25,788 nt of DNA from an uncultured Rhizobiaceae group bacterium (GTDB lineage: Bacteria > Pseudomonadota > Alphaproteobacteria > Rhizobiales > Rhizobiaceae). The notes under the pieces are model-generated. The model was not told the DNA's origin. It did not search any database and saw only the letters and a list, made by a program, of their open reading frames with translations. Made by a program: the position numbers and the translations under genes. Within the stretch, counting starts at the first letter, position 1. Every line of letters begins with the position of its first letter. This document shows, piece by piece, positions 24,306 to 25,788 of this stretch. Where the stretch lies: the NCBI GenBank assembly GCA_938009335.1, contig CALLHT010000065.1, positions 1-25,788 of the forward strand. The letters are read 5' to 3'.

Positions 24306-24776
24306 ATGACAGAAATTCCCTTCTGGAAACGTAAAACTCTTCACGAAATGACGAGTGAAGAATGGGAATCCCTATGTGACGGGTGCGGAAAATGCTGTCT
24401 CAATAAGCTGGAAGACTGGGATACAGGAGAAATTTACTGGACCAATATCGGTTGTGAGCTGCTGGATTGTGACACATGCCGATGCAAGGACTATGAAAAT
24501 CGCTTTGAAAAAGTGCCGGATTGCATCCAACTCACACCAGAAAAAATTGAAACAATCCGCTGGCTCCCGCCCACATGTGCTTATCGTTTGGTGAAAGAAG
24601 GCAAAGACCTGTTTGACTGGCATCCGCTTGTCTCAGGCGATCCGCAATCAGTTCATAAAGCTGGCATCAGCATTCAGGGCAGGGCTGTAGAAGATAATGG
24701 CATCAAGCCGGAAGACTATGAGGATTTTTTAGTTGATTGGCCGCGCGAGATTTATTGCGAAAAAACGTCCAGTTAA
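24306..24776 (+). CDS. YcgN/UPF0260 family cysteine-cluster protein
   Basis: A 156-residue protein of the YcgN (UPF0260) family. The cysteine-rich N-terminal half carries CDGCGKCC (Cys24, 27, 30, 31), GCELLDCDTCRC (Cys50, 55, 58, 60), Cys73 and Cys91, which look like a metal or Fe-S binding site. The start TEIPFWKRKTLHEMTSEEWE and the blocks RWLPPTCAYRL and EDYEDFLVDWP are typical of the family, and the length is close to E. coli YcgN. The function is not established. AGG 9 bases before the ATG is a weak ribosome site. It is divergent from the PBP gene. Confidence 0.92.
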   Translation: MTEIPFWKRKTLHEMTSEEWESLCDGCGKCCLNKLEDWDTGEIYWTNIGCELLDCDTCRCKDYENRFEKVPDCIQLTPEKIETIRWLPPTCAYRLVKEGKDLFDWHPLVSGDPQSVHKAGISIQGRAVEDNGIKPEDYEDFLVDWPREIYCEKTSS

Positions 24777-24865
24777 TCTCAATTTCCAAGCATTTTACGT
24801 AATGGTAAGTATCAAGATGCAGTGCCAAACATTTGTATTTAAATAATAAATCATAATGATCACAA

Positions 24866-24901
24866 TATTGGATCAACTATTGATTTTAGTATTGAATCAT
24901 A
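24866..24901 (+). repeat. Three 12-bp-phased TATTG repeats in the AT-rich upstream region
   Basis: TATTGGATCAAC, TATTGATTTTAG and TATTGAATCATA begin at 24866, 24878 and 24890, exactly 12 bases apart, in the 268-base AT-rich gap before the secreted protein gene. A small palindrome, ATCATAATGAT (24850-24860), precedes them. Nothing else in the gap looks like a gene. Such regular spacing is typical of a multi-site regulator. Confidence 0.5.
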
Positions 24902-25044
24902 AGAATATTTAAATAGGGGGATTTCATCAGAAATCTTATATTTGAGTGATTTGATTTGTGGATTCTTATCGCAATTGTTTTTTTAAGCTTATCCGGCTTG
25001 GTGTTCGCCCCTCATCAAGATGGATAGTCAAAGGGAATATTTTT

Positions 25045-25617
25045 ATGAAGGTACGTAAATTACTTGGTGCTCTTGCGGCATCTGGCATGGGTTTGTTCAT
25101 GGCTGCAGAAGCATTTGCGCAAGCGCCAGATCATTATCGTGGTCGTGCATGTATTATTTCGACAAATAATGCGTGTAATGCAGTGGGATATGCGGTTGGA
25201 GATTGCGCGCTCGCACGATATCGACCGCCGAATGCGTTCCCTGGACTTGACGACACTGCGAGATTGTCGCTGCACTTCCAAAATTACGCGCAGAATTTCC
25301 GGACAGATCAAGATATCCGACGTGGTTTGTTCACCGGCGTGGATGCTTTCACCGCAATTGGAAGTGCTGGGACACAAATTTCGCCTTCGCGTCAATCGTG
25401 GCGGATTGTTCAGAATATTCCGGCGAACTATAGTCAAGATTGGATCGTGTCGCTGGTAGACATCTTTCGCTATGACGACTTCGGGCCGGGTAGTGGTTTT
25501 GAAAGCCTTTGCCAAGTTCGGTATAGGATTACCGGCACCAAGTTCCCGATACCTGCTCCAGCCGGCTCAAGCGCACCAGCACAAAGCGGCTCACTGGGTA
25601 ATGGTTCTTCTGAATAA
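25045..25617 (+). CDS. Secreted four-cysteine protein of unknown function
   Basis: A 190-residue protein with a classic Sec signal peptide (MKVRKLLGALAASGMG..., cleavage probably after AEAFA, residue 25). The mature part has four cysteines (36, 44, 54, 156), consistent with two disulfides, and a Ser/Ala/Gly/Pro-rich tail from residue 168 that is likely disordered. AAGGGA at 25031-25036 lies 8 bases before ATG 25045, so I reject the upstream GTG at 24958, which adds 29 residues ahead of the signal peptide. I do not recognise a family. It is monocistronic, with a long AT-rich upstream region and a strong terminator. Confidence 0.85.
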   Translation: MKVRKLLGALAASGMGLFMAAEAFAQAPDHYRGRACIISTNNACNAVGYAVGDCALARYRPPNAFPGLDDTARLSLHFQNYAQNFRTDQDIRRGLFTGVDAFTAIGSAGTQISPSRQSWRIVQNIPANYSQDWIVSLVDIFRYDDFGPGSGFESLCQVRYRITGTKFPIPAPAGSSAPAQSGSLGNGSSE

Positions 25618-25649
25618 CGTTCTGACCAATTGACACATTCTCAATTTAA

Positions 25650-25677
25650 GCCGCCTGTGCGTTCAGGCGGCTTTTTT
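25650..25677 (+). terminator. Strong intrinsic terminator
   Basis: GCCGCCTG (25650-25657) and CAGGCGGC (25664-25671) form a perfect 8-bp GC-rich stem with a six-base loop, followed by six T. It ends the secreted protein gene transcript. It also lies 14 bases beyond the stop of the converging minus-strand gene, but on that strand there is no T-run. Confidence 0.95.
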
Positions 25678-25690
25678 GTTTGAGCAAGCC

Positions 25691-25788
25691 TTAGGCGGTT
25701 GTAACAGCCTTCACATCACGTTCTGCCAAGGGGCCAGGCAGGGCATGTTTGCCTGCAACGCCAATCGGCTTATCGTGTTCATCAACAA
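25691..25788 (-). CDS. C-terminal end of an unidentified gene (continues past window)
   Basis: A minus-strand frame open to the window end, with stop TAA at 25691-25693. The last 31 residues include KPIGVAGKHALPGPLAERDV and end in KAVTTA. I do not recognise the family from this fragment. The stop lies just outside the terminator of the converging secreted protein gene, which supports a real gene end. Confidence 0.55.
   Translation of the reverse strand, partial: VDEHDKPIGVAGKHALPGPLAERDVKAVTTA

Noticed and set aside
24958..25044. Longer start (GTG 24958) for the secreted protein
   Set aside because: It would put 29 residues before a normal signal peptide and has no ribosome site, while ATG 25045 has AAGGGA.

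Overview
The window looks like ordinary chromosome from a marine-type alphaproteobacterium of the order Hyphomicrobiales (Rhizobiales), with moderate GC (upper 40s percent by eye). The support is a set of genes typical of that order: a MucR/Ros zinc-finger regulator, a type II lumazine synthase (RibH2) behind an FMN riboswitch, DUF1491, DUF5330, DUF6456 beside a DnaA-domain-IV-like protein, a TIGR03808-type Tat-exported beta-helix protein, DUF2336, a DUF1214/DUF1254 gene pair and a TadG-like protein. An Ahrensia/Lentilitoribacter-like lineage would fit the GC, but that is a guess. I see no IS element, phage, CRISPR array, tRNA or rRNA.

Layout. 1-4213 (+): the C-terminal half of PEP carboxylase, a stand-alone hydantoinase/oxoprolinase A protein, then an FMN riboswitch and ribH2. 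4233-6648 (-): a tight operon of soluble sensor histidine kinase, membrane-anchored peptidoglycan-binding protein and DUF1491. 6944-7738 (+): DUF5330 and sufE. 7744-8957 (-): DnaA-domain-IV-like protein coupled by an ATGA overlap to DUF6456. 9153-9389: a doubtful small ORF. 9444-9896 (-): mucR. 10131-12633 (+): msrB and oligopeptidase B. 12702-13304 (-): iron superoxide dismutase with its terminator. 13412-15422 (+): L-2-haloacid dehalogenase and an orphan TadG-like protein. 15430-17016 (-): HerA-like ATPase (DUF853). 17141-19446 (+): Tat-exported beta-helix protein and an alpha/beta hydrolase. 19464-20552 (-): DUF2336. 20689-20844 (+): a 51-residue protein with a good ribosome binding site. 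20841-24179 (-): class A penicillin-binding protein, DUF1214 and DUF1254. 24306-25617 (+): YcgN-like Cys-cluster protein and a secreted four-Cys protein with a terminator. 25691-end (-): C-terminus of an unidentified gene.

Themes. Several genes concern the cell envelope (PBP, peptidoglycan-binding protein, TadG-like, Tat-exported beta-helix, secreted Cys protein). Others deal with oxidative damage and Fe-S supply (MsrB, FeSOD, SufE). A third group is regulatory (histidine kinase, MucR, DnaA-IV-like, DUF6456). The less explored parts are the conserved DUF operons and some short DNA patterns: 12-bp-phased TATTG repeats before the secreted protein gene, helically phased TAAGGTTT repeats before DUF5330, and a 9-bp inverted repeat between the PBP and ycgN genes. 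I do not see a clear new defence or mobile system here.
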